A stretch of DNA of 64,000 bases from Actinacidiphila epipremni (GCF_012034175.1 NZ_JAATEJ010000036.1:1-64000), one strand, 5' to 3'; shown: positions 26,571-35,871, counted from the stretch's first letter. Numbers and translations: made by a program. Notes: a model not told the origin generated them from the sequence alone.

Positions 26571-27013
26571 CCCCTCCGGGGGCGCTCGGGGGGACCCCGG
26601 GCGCGCGTCCGCCGGACGGCCGTCGTAGGCAGTACGCGTACACCGGACGACGCCGAACGCCCGCCGGAGGCCGTACGCGCACCCGTGCGGGCGCCCGCCG
26701 GCCCGCGGAACGGGGACGCCGAGCCCGACGGGACCGTACGCCGAGCGCCCGCACGGGCCGGGCGCGGGACCGCGCCCGGGCCACCTGCGCCGGGCCGGAG
26801 CTCCCGCACGGGGCTTGCCCCGTACTCCCCGCCTCGCCCGGAAAATGCGCTTCCTCCCCGCTGTTACACAACCGATGGGTCGCTGTGCGTTTGCCGTGCG
26901 CTCGTGGTGGCGGAAGCCTGACATCCGGCTCGTAGGTTCGGTCGCAGCCGGGGTCGCCCGGTGGCGGCGGGGCCGGACCATCCCGCCGCACAGGCAAGGG
27001 GCGGAGAAGCACG
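26571..27013. other. Gene-free region upstream of sigE
   Basis: 443 bp without a supported gene. A GC-rich hairpin (26756-26782; GGCC-GGGCGCGG with CCGCGCCCGGGCC) can end mutY transcription. The only A/T-richer patch, about 26840-26890 (GGAAAATGCGCTTCC then TGTTACACAACCGATGG), is the likely place for the sigE promoter and the CseB site; I cannot assign exact boxes. Confidence 0.5.
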
Positions 27014-27592
27014 ATGGCGGCGAGCGGCGGGGTACTGGAGTTTGAGGAGTACGTCAGGACGCGGCAGGACGCCCTGCTGCGCAGCGCCCGGCGCCTCGTC
27101 CCCGACCCCATCGACGCGCAGGACCTCGTGCAGACCGCCCTCGTGCGTACGTACCCGCGCTGGGAGGGCATCGCCGACAAGGCGCTCGCGGACGCGTACA
27201 TGCGGCGGGTCATGATCAACACCAGGACCGAGTGGTGGCGCAACCGCAAGCTCGACGAGGTGCCCACCGGCGAGCTGCCCGAGCCCGTGGTGGACGACGG
27301 GACCGAGCAGCGCGCCGACCGTGAGATGCTGCTGGACGCGATGTCGGCGCTCGCCCCCAAGCAGCGCCAGGTGGTCATGCTGCGCCACTACGGGCAGCTC
27401 ACGACCGAGGAGACCGCCCGCGCGCTGGGCATGTCGACCGGCACGGTCAAGAGCACCCTGCACAGGGCGCTGGCCCGGCTGCGGCACGAGCTGGAGCACG
27501 GCGGGTACGGCTACCGGCGCTGCCCGGTCGCCCCGGCGCCGGCCCGCCCAGCCCCGCAGCCGGAGCAGACGGAGGAGATGTGCGCCGCCTGA
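27014..27592 (+). CDS. sigE: ECF sigma factor SigE (cell-envelope stress)
   Basis: 192-residue ECF sigma factor that, in S. coelicolor, turns on cell-wall stress genes. Region 2 (about residues 10-75) contains PDPIDAQDLVQTALVRTY; region 4 (about 115-165) contains ALAPKQRQVVMLRHYGQLT and MSTGTVKSTLHRALARLRHE. The FEEYVRTRQDALLRSARRLV opening is characteristic of SigE. GGAG eight bases upstream supports the ATG. It heads the four-gene cse operon; the next start overlaps its 3' end. The C-terminus has a Pro/Ala-rich tail. Confidence 0.95.
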   Translation: MAASGGVLEFEEYVRTRQDALLRSARRLVPDPIDAQDLVQTALVRTYPRWEGIADKALADAYMRRVMINTRTEWWRNRKLDEVPTGELPEPVVDDGTEQRADREMLLDAMSALAPKQRQVVMLRHYGQLTTEETARALGMSTGTVKSTLHRALARLRHELEHGGYGYRRCPVAPAPARPAPQPEQTEEMCAA

Positions 27593-28341
27593 GGCCCATG
27601 ACGACCGCGATGGGCGCGCTGACCTGCGCGTGCGTCGTGGTGTCGGGCTGCGGTGCCACGGGTACGGGTGCGCGCAAGGAGGGCCCGGCGCCCTCGCCGA
27701 GCGTGCGCCCGACGCCGCCCGCCTCGCTCGCCCCGGCGATCGCGCGTGACAAGCGGGCGCTGGCGACGATGGTCCGCCGTGACACGAGCGTGAGCGAGGA
27801 CGTCCGCGAGGACCTGACGCCGTGCGCGGGCGACGACTACCCGGTCGCCACCGACTCCGGCGACCTCACCTCCGGCGACGGCCCGGACCTGGTGGTCAAC
27901 GTCACGACCTGCGGCAACGGCCTGGGCGTGGCCGCGTACGTCTACCGTATGGTGAACGGGAAATACCAGAACGTCTTCGCCGACGAGCGGCCCCCGGTGT
28001 ACGGGAGCGTGCAGGGCGGGCGGCTGGAGATCATTCACGAGGTGTACAGGGTGGACGACCCGGGTTTTGTCCCCAACGGGCCCACCGGGCAGGAGTCGGT
28101 GGTGTACGCGTGGCGCGCCGGGCATTTCGTGCAGGTCGCGCGGGCGTACGCGGACTTCGGGTCGAGTACGCCGACGGTCTCGCCCGAGCCGACCTCCACG
28201 GAGCCGGCGCCGCGCCCCGACTCCGACCCGCTGGACCCCGACCTGCCGACGGCGACCCCCTCGGTCTCGGCTCCCGCGCTGGTGGGGGCGGGTTCCGGGG
28301 CCGGGTCCGGGGCCGGGTCCGGGGCCGGGTCCGGGGGCTGA
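27580..28341 (+). CDS. cseA: CseA lipoprotein, negative regulator of the SigE response
   Basis: 253 residues. A basic N-terminus, hydrophobic core and lipobox VVSGC (Cys about residue 24) mark an extracytoplasmic lipoprotein. In S. coelicolor CseA damps sigE expression, probably through CseC. The start GTG at 27580 overlaps the sigE 3' end and follows GGAGGA; an ATG at 27598 is the alternative. A Pro/Thr/Ser region leads to a C-terminal (GAGS)n tail encoded by perfect 12-bp repeats (28297-28332), which may be unstable in length. Confidence 0.92.
   Translation: MRRLRPMTTAMGALTCACVVVSGCGATGTGARKEGPAPSPSVRPTPPASLAPAIARDKRALATMVRRDTSVSEDVREDLTPCAGDDYPVATDSGDLTSGDGPDLVVNVTTCGNGLGVAAYVYRMVNGKYQNVFADERPPVYGSVQGGRLEIIHEVYRVDDPGFVPNGPTGQESVVYAWRAGHFVQVARAYADFGSSTPTVSPEPTSTEPAPRPDSDPLDPDLPTATPSVSAPALVGAGSGAGSGAGSGAGSGG
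28297..28332 (+). repeat. Three perfect 12-bp repeats at the end of cseA
   Basis: GGGGCCGGGTCC occurs three times in a row, with partial copies on both sides, encoding Gly-Ala-Gly-Ser. Being a multiple of three, changes in copy number would keep the frame. Confidence 0.85.
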
Positions 28342-28344
28342 GCG

Positions 28345-29028
28345 GTGGCTCCGGTGCATGTGCTGTTCGTCGAGGACGACGACGTCATCCGTGAGGCCAC
28401 GACGCTCGCCCTGGAGCGCGACGGCTTCCGGGTCACCGCCGCGCCCGACGGCCTGACCGGCCTGGACGCCTTCCGGGCCCGGCGGCCCGACCTCGCGCTG
28501 CTGGACGTGATGCTGCCGGGGCTGGACGGGGTGAGCCTGTGCCGGCGGATCCGGGACGAGTCGACGGTGCCGGTGATCATGGTGTCGGCGCGGGCCGACG
28601 CGATCGACGTCGTGCTGGGCCTGGAGGCGGGCGCCGACGACTACGTGACCAAGCCCTTCGACGGCGCGGTGCTCGTCGCCCGGATCCGCGCGGTGCTGCG
28701 CCGCTTCCGGGCCGCCGCCGCGGACGACCCGCACGAGCAGGGCGCGCTGCTGTCCTTCGGCGACATCGTGATCGACCCCGAGGGCATGGAGGTCACCCGC
28801 GCCGGTGAACGCCTCGCCCTGACCCCGACCGAGATGCGGCTGCTGCTGGAGTTCGCCGCCGCGCCCGGGACCGTACTGTCGCGCGACCGTCTGCTGGCGC
28901 GGGTGTGGGACTACGAGTGGGGCGGCGACACGCGCGTGGTGGACGTGCATGTGCAGCGGCTGCGGGCGAAGGTGGGCCAGGACCGGATCGAGACCGTGCG
29001 CGGCTTCGGCTACAAGCTGCGCGCGTGA
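28345..29028 (+). CDS. cseB: CseB response regulator, OmpR/PhoB type
   Basis: 227 residues. Receiver domain with acidic pocket EDDD (9-12), phospho-acceptor Asp at about residue 54 in LLDVMLPG, and Lys in TKPFDG. The C-terminal winged helix has LTPTEMRLLLEFAAAPG and RVVDVHVQRLRAKVG. In S. coelicolor CseB, phosphorylated by CseC, activates the sigE promoter. GTG start three bases after the cseA stop; part of the same operon. Confidence 0.95.
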   Translation: MAPVHVLFVEDDDVIREATTLALERDGFRVTAAPDGLTGLDAFRARRPDLALLDVMLPGLDGVSLCRRIRDESTVPVIMVSARADAIDVVLGLEAGADDYVTKPFDGAVLVARIRAVLRRFRAAAADDPHEQGALLSFGDIVIDPEGMEVTRAGERLALTPTEMRLLLEFAAAPGTVLSRDRLLARVWDYEWGGDTRVVDVHVQRLRAKVGQDRIETVRGFGYKLRA

Positions 29029-29041
29029 CGGGCTGCTGCTC

Positions 29042-30328
29042 ATGCGTGCGCGCCTGCTCCGTTCCCGCCGCTCTTTCGGTTCCCGCCGCTTCCTGCCGCC
29101 GCTGCCGACGATGACGTTGCGGTGGAAGCTGAGCGCCGCCATCGCGGCGGTGTCGGCGCTGGTGGTGGTCGCGCTGAGCCTCGTCGTGCACAACGCGGCG
29201 CGGGTCAGCATGATCAACAGCGCCCGGGACGTGCAGGACGAGCGGGTGCAGAGTGCGCTGCGGATCTACGAGACCAACGGCCGCCTGGTCTTCTACGCCA
29301 CCCTCGACGACCCGGCGCTGCCGCCGGAGCTGAGGGCGTACGCGGCGAAGGGGCAGCGGGCGACGTATGTGCAGCGCACCGGGCGCGGCCTGGAGGTGTG
29401 GGCCGAGACGCCGGCGGGCGGGGGCAAGGTGCTGTCGCTGCGGACCGGCATCACCGACCGCTACTCGGTGCTCGTCGACCTCGACCGCACGCTGATGATC
29501 GGCTCGGCGGCGGTCGTGCTCGGCGGCACGGCGATCGGCGTCGCGGTCGGCGGGCGGATGTCGCGGCGGCTGCGCAAGGCGGCGAACGCGGCGCGCAAGG
29601 TCGCCGACGGCGACACGGGCGTACGGGTGCGGGAGGCCATCGGCAGGCGCGGCCGGGACGAGACGGACGAGCTGGCGCGGGCCGTCGACGCGATGGCCGA
29701 CGCGCTCCAGCACCGGCTGGAGGCCGAGCGCCGGGTCACCGCGGACATCGCGCACGAGCTGCGCACCCCGCTGACGGGCCTGGTCACGGCGACCGAGCTG
29801 CTGCCGCCGGGCCGCCCGTCGGAGCTGGTACGGGACCGGGTGCGCGCGCTGCGCACGCTGGTCGAGGACGTGCTGGAGGTCGCCCGGCTGGACGGCGCGG
29901 CCGAGCGGGCGGACCTCCAGGAGGTGGCGCTGGGCGAGTTCGTACGGCGCAGGGTGCCGGCGCTCGCGCCCGACGCGCAGGTGACGGTCGCGCAGGAGGC
30001 GGTGGTGCAGACCGATCCGCGGCGGCTGGAGCGGGTGCTGGGCAATCTGCTGGCCAACGCGGCACGGCACGGGGCAGGGGCGATCGATGTGCTGGTCGAC
30101 GGCCCGTACGTGCGGGTCCGCGACCACGGCCCGGGCTTCCCGCCGGACCTGCTCCGGGAGGGCCCGAGCCGCTTCCGCACCGGCTCGACGGACCGCTCCG
30201 GGGGCCACGGCCTCGGCCTGACGATCGCCACGGGGCAGGCGAGGGTGCTGGGGGCGCGGCTCACCTTCCGCAACGCGCCGCCGGCGGACGGGGGCGGGGC
30301 GGTGGCGCAACTGCTGCTGCCGCGGTGA
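29042..30328 (+). CDS. cseC: CseC sensor histidine kinase
   Basis: 428 residues. Two membrane spans (about 30-50 and 150-170) enclose a ~100-residue outside sensor loop; HAMP follows. The phospho-His is H238 in ADIAHELRTPLTG, N box is NLLANAARH, G boxes are DHGPGFP and GHGLGLTIA. It senses cell-wall damage and phosphorylates CseB. The ATG at 29042 lies 13 bases after the cseB stop; a longer frame overlapping cseB lacks similarity. Confidence 0.95.
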   Translation: MRARLLRSRRSFGSRRFLPPLPTMTLRWKLSAAIAAVSALVVVALSLVVHNAARVSMINSARDVQDERVQSALRIYETNGRLVFYATLDDPALPPELRAYAAKGQRATYVQRTGRGLEVWAETPAGGGKVLSLRTGITDRYSVLVDLDRTLMIGSAAVVLGGTAIGVAVGGRMSRRLRKAANAARKVADGDTGVRVREAIGRRGRDETDELARAVDAMADALQHRLEAERRVTADIAHELRTPLTGLVTATELLPPGRPSELVRDRVRALRTLVEDVLEVARLDGAAERADLQEVALGEFVRRRVPALAPDAQVTVAQEAVVQTDPRRLERVLGNLLANAARHGAGAIDVLVDGPYVRVRDHGPGFPPDLLREGPSRFRTGSTDRSGGHGLGLTIATGQARVLGARLTFRNAPPADGGGAVAQLLLPR

Positions 30329-30375
30329 GCTGGCGCCCGGGGGTCGGCGGGGGTGGCCGGCTGCGGTTGCGCTTC

Positions 30376-30457
30376 GGGGCCGGGCTGCGGGGACCTCGGA
30401 GGCTGGGGCCCTGGGGCCGGGCTGCGGGCGCCCTGGGGGCCGGGGGCCGGGCTGCGG
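30376..30457. repeat. Three copies of GGGGCCGGGCTGCGG between cseC and the next gene
   Basis: The 15-bp sequence occurs at 30376-30390, 30413-30427 and near 30443-30457 with GC-rich spacers. It fills most of the short gap between convergent genes. No clean terminator hairpin is seen there. Confidence 0.6.
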
Positions 30458-30465
30458 TCGGGGCT

Positions 30466-31404
30466 TCAGTCGTCCGGTGTGACGTCGAGGACCGCCTTGC
30501 CCTGGACGCGGCGGGTGAGCAGGGCCTGCGCGGCGTCCGTGACGCGGGTCCAGGGGCCGCGCCAGCCGATCTGCGGGTCGAGGCGGCCGGCGGCGAGCAG
30601 GCCGAGGAGGTGGTCGAGGTCCGGGCCGAAGGGGGTGTCGGGGGTGCCGACCATGAAGACCTCCAGGCGTTTGCGCGGGCCTGCCCGCCGCTCCTGCTCG
30701 AAGTCGAGCGTGGACGGCTCGCCGGAGGCCGCACCGACGGCCTGGAGGCAACCGCCGTCCTCCAGCAGCGAGAACGCCTGGCCGAGCAGCGCGCCGCCGA
30801 CGTTCTCCAGCACGCCGAAGACGGGCGCGGTGACCTCGCGCAGGTCGGTGACGACATCGCTCGCACCCAACTCGCGCAGGCCCGCGCCCCGTTCGGGGCT
30901 GCCGACCGCCGCGACGACATACGCCCCCGCGAGCGCCGCGAGTTGGACCGCGTATCGCCCGACGCCACCGGAGGCGCCGGTGACCAGGACCCGCCGCCCC
31001 TCGACGGGCCCGAGCCGCCGCAGCGCCCGGAGCGCCGTAACTCCCGCGGCCGGCAGCGCACTTGCCTCGGCGAAGCCGACGCCGTCCGGGAGCACGGCCA
31101 CGTGGCCGGTGTCGGCGGCCCGCCGCTGCGCCCAGGCGCCGCGCCCCCAGCCGAACGACACGACGCGGGTCCCTTCGGCGGGCCCGGAGCCGTCCGCGGC
31201 GGCCCGGCGTACGACGCCCGCGGCGTCGAGGCCGAGGACGGTGCCGGCGGGGGTGGTGGCGGCGTCGAGGTGGGCGACGTCGGTGAAGTTGAGCGAGACC
31301 GCCCGGACGTCGATGAGCAACTGCCCTTCGCCGGGCACCGGTTCGGGTGCCGTCCCGAGCCTGATGCCGCCTGCGGCTCCGCCGTCGTACACCACCGCGC
31401 GCAT
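30466..31404 (-). CDS. Zinc-binding-family alcohol dehydrogenase/quinone oxidoreductase
   Basis: 312 residues of the medium-chain dehydrogenase family. The N-terminal GroES-like part (VRAVSLNFTDVAHLDAATTP) precedes the NAD(P)H-binding motif VLVTGASGGVGRYAVQLAAL. The cysteine cluster for structural zinc is missing, as in quinone oxidoreductases. Start ATG 31404 behind GGAGGGGAGCGGG. Substrate unknown. Divergent from a NUDIX gene. Confidence 0.85.
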   Translation of the reverse strand: MRAVVYDGGAAGGIRLGTAPEPVPGEGQLLIDVRAVSLNFTDVAHLDAATTPAGTVLGLDAAGVVRRAAADGSGPAEGTRVVSFGWGRGAWAQRRAADTGHVAVLPDGVGFAEASALPAAGVTALRALRRLGPVEGRRVLVTGASGGVGRYAVQLAALAGAYVVAAVGSPERGAGLRELGASDVVTDLREVTAPVFGVLENVGGALLGQAFSLLEDGGCLQAVGAASGEPSTLDFEQERRAGPRKRLEVFMVGTPDTPFGPDLDHLLGLLAAGRLDPQIGWRGPWTRVTDAAQALLTRRVQGKAVLDVTPDD

Positions 31405-31493
31405 ACGTTCCCGCTCCCCTCCGTGGTCCCCTCTGTGCTCCCTGCCCGGCCATCCTCCGGACCGGTGTGCGGGGCTGTCCAATAGCCGCTGTC

Positions 31494-31510
31494 ATAGCCA
31501 CCGGCTATGA
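31494..31510. promoter_or_regulatory. Inverted repeat between oxidoreductase and NUDIX genes
   Basis: CATAGCC-ACC-GGCTATG is a perfect 7-bp inverted repeat in the divergent gap. It could be an operator for one or both genes; no regulator is adjacent and no promoter boxes are clear, so this is tentative. Confidence 0.35.
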
Positions 31511-31564
31511 AGGGGTGACCTGCCTGTGCCGGGGCCCGCCCCGCGCGTATCGATCTGGAGCCTC

Positions 31565-32053
31565 ATGCAGCACCGCCCCGAAGCCCTGCCGCCCGCCCTG
31601 TCGGCGATGACGCTGCTCGCCGCGTCCGTCATCGTCCACGACCCGTCCACGCAGCGGGTGTTGCTGCTGCGGCGCGGCGAAAAGGGCAAGTTCGGCCCCG
31701 GGTTGTGGGATCTGCCCAGCGGGAAGTCGGACCCGGGCGAGCCGGTGACGGCCACGGCCGTCCGCGAACTGCGCGAGGAGACGGGCCTGGTGGTCGCGCC
31801 CGAGGATCTGCGGCTCGCGCACGTCGTGCACGCCGCGTGGGGCGTGGAGGCGCCGAACGGCTACCTGACCCTGGTGTTCTCGACCACGCGCTGGTCGGGG
31901 ACGGCGGAGAACCGAGAGCCGGCCAAGCACTCCGCGGTGGTCTGGACGCCGATCACCGCGATCCCGGCGGAGTTCGTCCCCTCGACGCGTACCGCGCTCG
32001 ACGCGCACCTGGCGTCGGCGCCCGCGTCCCTGTCGCTGCGCGGCTGGGAGTGA
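31565..32053 (+). CDS. NUDIX hydrolase
   Basis: 162 residues. The NUDIX box G-x5-E-x7-REUxEExGU is complete: GKSDPGEP ... ATAVRELREETGL (about residues 53-75), so the magnesium-binding glutamates are present. The enzyme cleaves a nucleoside diphosphate linked to another group; the substrate cannot be deduced. ATG 31565 has GGAG five bases upstream; a GTG at 31526 would add 13 residues. Confidence 0.88.
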   Translation: MQHRPEALPPALSAMTLLAASVIVHDPSTQRVLLLRRGEKGKFGPGLWDLPSGKSDPGEPVTATAVRELREETGLVVAPEDLRLAHVVHAAWGVEAPNGYLTLVFSTTRWSGTAENREPAKHSAVVWTPITAIPAEFVPSTRTALDAHLASAPASLSLRGWE

Positions 32054-32098
32054 GCGCGGGACGCGGGGTCCGGTAAGCGCGGGACGTAGGGTCGGTGG

Positions 32099-33175
32099 AT
32101 GCAACCCCTCGACGGACCGGCCTCGTTGAGCGCCCGCCGGGCGGCGTACGGCACGGTCTCCGCCGCGCTCGCCCGGCTCGGCGACCGCGAGCTGGCCGGC
32201 CTGGTGGCCGCGGCCACCCCGCTCGGCACCGGCATCGGCGGCCGTTCGGCGCTGCTGGAGGTCGCGGGCACCCGGGTCTTCGTCAAGCGCGTGCCCCTGA
32301 CGTCACTCGAACTGCGTCCGGAGCATTTCCGCTCGACGGCGAATCTCTTCGGCCTCCCCATGGTGTGCCAGTACGGCGTCGGTTACGCCCCCGGCTTCGG
32401 CGCGTGGCGCGAACTGGCCGCGCACGAGGCGACGTCGGGGTGGGTGCTGGCGGGCGAGTGCCCGAACTTCCCGGTGCTGTACGGCTGGCGGGTCCTGCCG
32501 GAGCGGGTCCCGCCGCCGCTGCCACCCGAACTGGCGGACGTGGGCCGGGCGGTGGCGTTCTGGGACGGCGCTGCGGGTGTACGCCGCCGTATCGAGGCGC
32601 TGCGCGACTCCCCCGCGAGCCTGACGCTCTTCCTGGAGCACGTCCCGTACTCCCTCGACGACCGGCTCACCGCGCGGGCGGCGGCCGGACCCCAGGAGGT
32701 GGACGGGGCCTGGTCGTTGATCGACCGCGAACTGGCGTCAGCGGTGGCCTTCTTGAACGCCCGCGGCCTCCACCACTTCGACGCCCACTTCGGCAACGTC
32801 CTGACCGACGGCCACCGCCTCTACCTCACGGACTTCGGCCTCGCGCTCTCCGCGGACTTCGCGCTGAGCGCCGAGGAGTCCGCCTTCCTCGCCCTGCACG
32901 AGGCGTACGACGCCTGCTACACCCGCAGTTGGCTGGTGAACCGCCTCATCACCACCCTCTGGGGCCACCGTCGCGCCCCCCGCGAGTCCCTCATCCGCGC
33001 CTTGGCCTCCGGCGCACCCCCGCCCCCCGCCCCGCCGGCGGCCCGCGCCCTGCTCACCCGTTACGCCCGGGTGGCCGCCCTGATGACCGCCTTCTACGGC
33101 TCCGTCCTGGACGGCGCCCACGCCACCCCCTACCCGGCGGAAGCCCTCCGCGAGGCGCTGGAGGCGTCGCCCTGA
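32099..33175 (+). CDS. Protein kinase-fold protein, function unknown
   Basis: 358 residues. The C-terminal half has kinase-like signatures: LHHFDAHFGNVL (catalytic loop with Asp and Asn) and YLTDFGLAL (DFG loop). FVKRVPLT near residue 60 may hold the ATP-binding Lys. It resembles the small-molecule or lipopolysaccharide-kinase-like branch rather than PknB. No membrane span. Its 3' end overlaps the convergent hydrolase gene by 46 bp. ATG 32099 has only a weak ribosome binding site. Confidence 0.78.
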   Translation: MQPLDGPASLSARRAAYGTVSAALARLGDRELAGLVAAATPLGTGIGGRSALLEVAGTRVFVKRVPLTSLELRPEHFRSTANLFGLPMVCQYGVGYAPGFGAWRELAAHEATSGWVLAGECPNFPVLYGWRVLPERVPPPLPPELADVGRAVAFWDGAAGVRRRIEALRDSPASLTLFLEHVPYSLDDRLTARAAAGPQEVDGAWSLIDRELASAVAFLNARGLHHFDAHFGNVLTDGHRLYLTDFGLALSADFALSAEESAFLALHEAYDACYTRSWLVNRLITTLWGHRRAPRESLIRALASGAPPPPAPPAARALLTRYARVAALMTAFYGSVLDGAHATPYPAEALREALEASP

Positions 33176-33978
33176 GCCTCGTCCTCGCGGGCGAGGAAGG
33201 GGAGCAGCGCGTCGGTGAGCTCGGCGGGGGCGTCGAGGGGGACGAGGTGGGCGGCGGTGGGGAATTCGACGAGTTCGGCGCCGGGGATCTCGGCGGCGTA
33301 GCGGCGGGCGATGGCCCGGAAGTCGGGGAGGTCGAGGCGCCCGGCGCCGACGAGGGTGGGGACGCGGAGGGCGGTGAGGTCGCCGGTCGCGGGGCCCTGG
33401 GAGTGGCGGCCGACCTCCGCCTGGTTCACCAGCGAGGTCCGCAGCGGGCCGCGGAGCCGGTCGGCGAGCCCGTCGGGCACGGCGTCCCAGCCGCGGGCGG
33501 GGCCGCGCAGCCACATGTCGAGGTTGATCCGTACGGCGGCGTCCACGTCGCCGGCCGCCAACGCGGCGGTCTCGGCCGCGTCGTACCCGAGCATCTCCTC
33601 GGACCAGGCGTATCCCGGCCAGGGCGCGGAGAACACCGCGAGCGCCCGCACCCGCTCGGGGTACGCCAACGCGAAGTCCACCGCCACCCGCCCACCCCAC
33701 GACACCCCCACGAGCCGGACCCGCTCGTACCCGAGGTGATCCAGCAACCGCCCCAGGTCATCCGCCTCCCGGAACGCCCCCCTGGGCACGGCGGACTCAC
33801 CGAACCCCCGCAGGTCGTACCGCACCAGGCAGTACCGCCCCACGAGCCCGGGCACGACCCCGTCCCACATCCGGTGATCCGCCACCCCGGCATGCACAAG
33901 CACGACGGGCGGCCCGTCACCGGTGACGTCATACGCCAGATGTCCGAGTTCATCCTCAAGCATGAGCATGCGCCGCAT
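33130..33978 (-). CDS. Alpha/beta-fold hydrolase
   Basis: 282 residues. The oxyanion region VVLVHAGVADHRMWD, nucleophile elbow GVSWGGRVA, an Asp in GAGRLDLPD and the final His in AAHLVPLDAP give the complete triad of the family. Substrate unknown. ATG codons at 33978, 33969 and 33963 are all possible starts. Its last 46 bases overlap the convergent kinase-like gene. Confidence 0.88.
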   Translation of the reverse strand: MRRMLMLEDELGHLAYDVTGDGPPVVLVHAGVADHRMWDGVVPGLVGRYCLVRYDLRGFGESAVPRGAFREADDLGRLLDHLGYERVRLVGVSWGGRVAVDFALAYPERVRALAVFSAPWPGYAWSEEMLGYDAAETAALAAGDVDAAVRINLDMWLRGPARGWDAVPDGLADRLRGPLRTSLVNQAEVGRHSQGPATGDLTALRVPTLVGAGRLDLPDFRAIARRYAAEIPGAELVEFPTAAHLVPLDAPAELTDALLPFLAREDEAQGDASSASRRASAG

Positions 33979-34143
33979 GATCGCAGGCCCTGAACACGCG
34001 GACCACCGAATTCGGTAGGGCCTCGGGCACGCTCGCCGACCAGTTCTCGCCCCGCCGCCATGGCAAAGGCCCCCGCCCGCCGCGCAGTCGCAACGGCAGG
34101 CAGGGGCCCGGGCGGTCGGAAAGCCCGTGGGGCGGCGGAAGCC

Positions 34144-35754
34144 TCAGAGCGCGTCGGCCAGCAGTGGCTCGTCCGTCGCCGGCTGCTCCGAGGGCTTGGA
34201 CTTGCCCGCCGAGCCGCGCAGTGGCGTCTCGATCAGGAACCAGGCCGCCAGGAAGCCGAGGACGGAGACGATCGCGCCCCACAGGAACACCACATGCGTG
34301 CCGGACGACACCGCGTGGAAGTACGCGTCCTTCAGGGCCGGCGGGAACTTCGCGATGGTCGCCGGGTCGAGCTGGGCGCCGCCCTTCGTGGCCGCGGCGC
34401 CGCCGGACGTGGCCTCCATGCCGTGCTGCACCTTGTGCGAGAACAGCGCGCCGAACAGTGAGACGCCGAAGGAGCCGCCGATCGTACGGAACAGGGTCGC
34501 GGACGACGAGCCGACGCCGATGTCGCGCATCTCCACGCTGTTCTGGGCGACCAGCATGGTGATCTGCATGATGAAGCCCATGCCGGCGCCGAGGACGGCC
34601 ATGAACACGCCGGACATGAAGCGCGTGGTGTGCACGTCCATCGTGGACAGCAGGAACAGGCCCACCGTGATGAGCGCGCCGCCGATGATCGGGAAGATCT
34701 TGTAGCGGCCGGTCGCGGTGGTGACCCGGCCGGCGATCATCGAGACGACCATCATCGCGAGCAGCATCGGCAGCAGCAGCAGGCCGGAGTTCGTCGCGGA
34801 CGCGCCCTGCACGGTCTGCTGGTAGAGCGGCAGGAAGGTCATCGCGCCGAACATCGTGAAGCCGACGAGGAAGCCGATGAGCGAGATGAGGGAGAAGTTG
34901 GCGCTGCGGAAGATCCGCAGCGGCATGATCGGCTCGGGCGCCCGGGTCTCGGCCCATACGAACGCGGCGAGCGTGACCAGGCCCAGCACCAGCAGGCCGA
35001 TGATCTGCGCGGAGCCCCATGCGTACTGCGTGCCGCCCCAGGTGGTGAGCAGCACCAGCGAGGTGATGGAGACGGTCAGCAGCGCGCCGCCGAGGTAGTC
35101 GATCCGGCCCTGGCTGCGCTTCTTCGGCAGGTGCAGCACGATCGTGACGACCGCGAGGGCGATCACGCCGATCGGCAGGTTGATGTAGAAGCTCCAGCGC
35201 CATCCCCAGTTGTCGGTGATGGAGCCGCCGACGAGCGGGCCGCCGATCATGGCGATGGCCATGACACCGGCGATCATGCCCTGGTACTTGCCGCGCTCAC
35301 GCGGCGGGATCAGCTCGCCGATGATCGCCATGACGCCGACCATCAGACCGCCGGCGCCCAGGCCCTGGAAGGCCCGGAAGGCGATCAGCTGGTCCATCGA
35401 CTGCGCGGCGCCGGACGCCGCCGAGCCGACCAGGAACAGCACGATCGAGGTCAGGAAGATGCCCTTGCGGCCGTACATGTCGCCGAGCTTGCCCCAGATG
35501 GGGGTGGAGGCGGCGGTGGCCAGGGTGTAGGCGGTGACGACCCACGACAGGTGGTTGAGGCCGCCGAGCTCGCCGACGATGGTCGGCATGGCGGTGCCGA
35601 CGATCATGTTGTCGAGCATCGCCAGCATCATGGCTATGAGCAGGCCCGCCATCACCACGCGCACGCTGCGCTGACGGGGCCCTCCGTCCTTCACGTCGGC
35701 TCCGGCGCCGGGCTGCGGCCCGGACGCGGAGGGCGTGGCTGCGGTCTGGGACAT
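34144..35754 (-). CDS. MFS drug efflux transporter, DHA2 (14-TMS) family
   Basis: 536 residues with 14 predicted membrane spans. Motif A is GKLGDMYGRKG after the second span; the motif C-like GPLVGGSITDNWGWRW lies at span 5. Members export drugs, dyes or endogenous antibiotics with protons. The divergent tetR gene and the double operator between them suggest that the substrate, or something like it, induces the pump. A polar C-terminal tail ends EPLLADAL. Confidence 0.93.
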   Translation of the reverse strand: MSQTAATPSASGPQPGAGADVKDGGPRQRSVRVVMAGLLIAMMLAMLDNMIVGTAMPTIVGELGGLNHLSWVVTAYTLATAASTPIWGKLGDMYGRKGIFLTSIVLFLVGSAASGAAQSMDQLIAFRAFQGLGAGGLMVGVMAIIGELIPPRERGKYQGMIAGVMAIAMIGGPLVGGSITDNWGWRWSFYINLPIGVIALAVVTIVLHLPKKRSQGRIDYLGGALLTVSITSLVLLTTWGGTQYAWGSAQIIGLLVLGLVTLAAFVWAETRAPEPIMPLRIFRSANFSLISLIGFLVGFTMFGAMTFLPLYQQTVQGASATNSGLLLLPMLLAMMVVSMIAGRVTTATGRYKIFPIIGGALITVGLFLLSTMDVHTTRFMSGVFMAVLGAGMGFIMQITMLVAQNSVEMRDIGVGSSSATLFRTIGGSFGVSLFGALFSHKVQHGMEATSGGAAATKGGAQLDPATIAKFPPALKDAYFHAVSSGTHVVFLWGAIVSVLGFLAAWFLIETPLRGSAGKSKPSEQPATDEPLLADAL

Positions 35755-35797
35755 GACCGGGTTTCCTCCCCCGTTGCGAGGGCGGTCTGTTCAGGGT

Positions 35798-35871
35798 ACT
35801 TACTTGCCGCCCGGCTAGCACATTGACTCATGAGCAAGGTACGTTGCTTACTAGCCGGGCGTCAAGTAAGT
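35798..35871. promoter_or_regulatory. Double operator in the MFS-tetR intergenic region
   Basis: Two 21-bp copies face each other: 35798-35818 on the plus strand and 35871-35851 on the minus strand, 20 of 21 bases identical (ACTTACTTG then C or A, then CGCCCGGCTAG). Between them lie TTGACT (35823-35828), a plausible -35 box for tetR, and a second palindrome AGCAA...TTGCT (35833-35848). The arrangement fits autorepression by the TetR protein plus repression of the pump. Confidence 0.7.

Noticed and set aside
23483-26935. 1150-codon plus-strand frame spanning disA and mutY
   Set aside because: No start or family features; a frame shadow of disA, the membrane protein and mutY in high-GC DNA.
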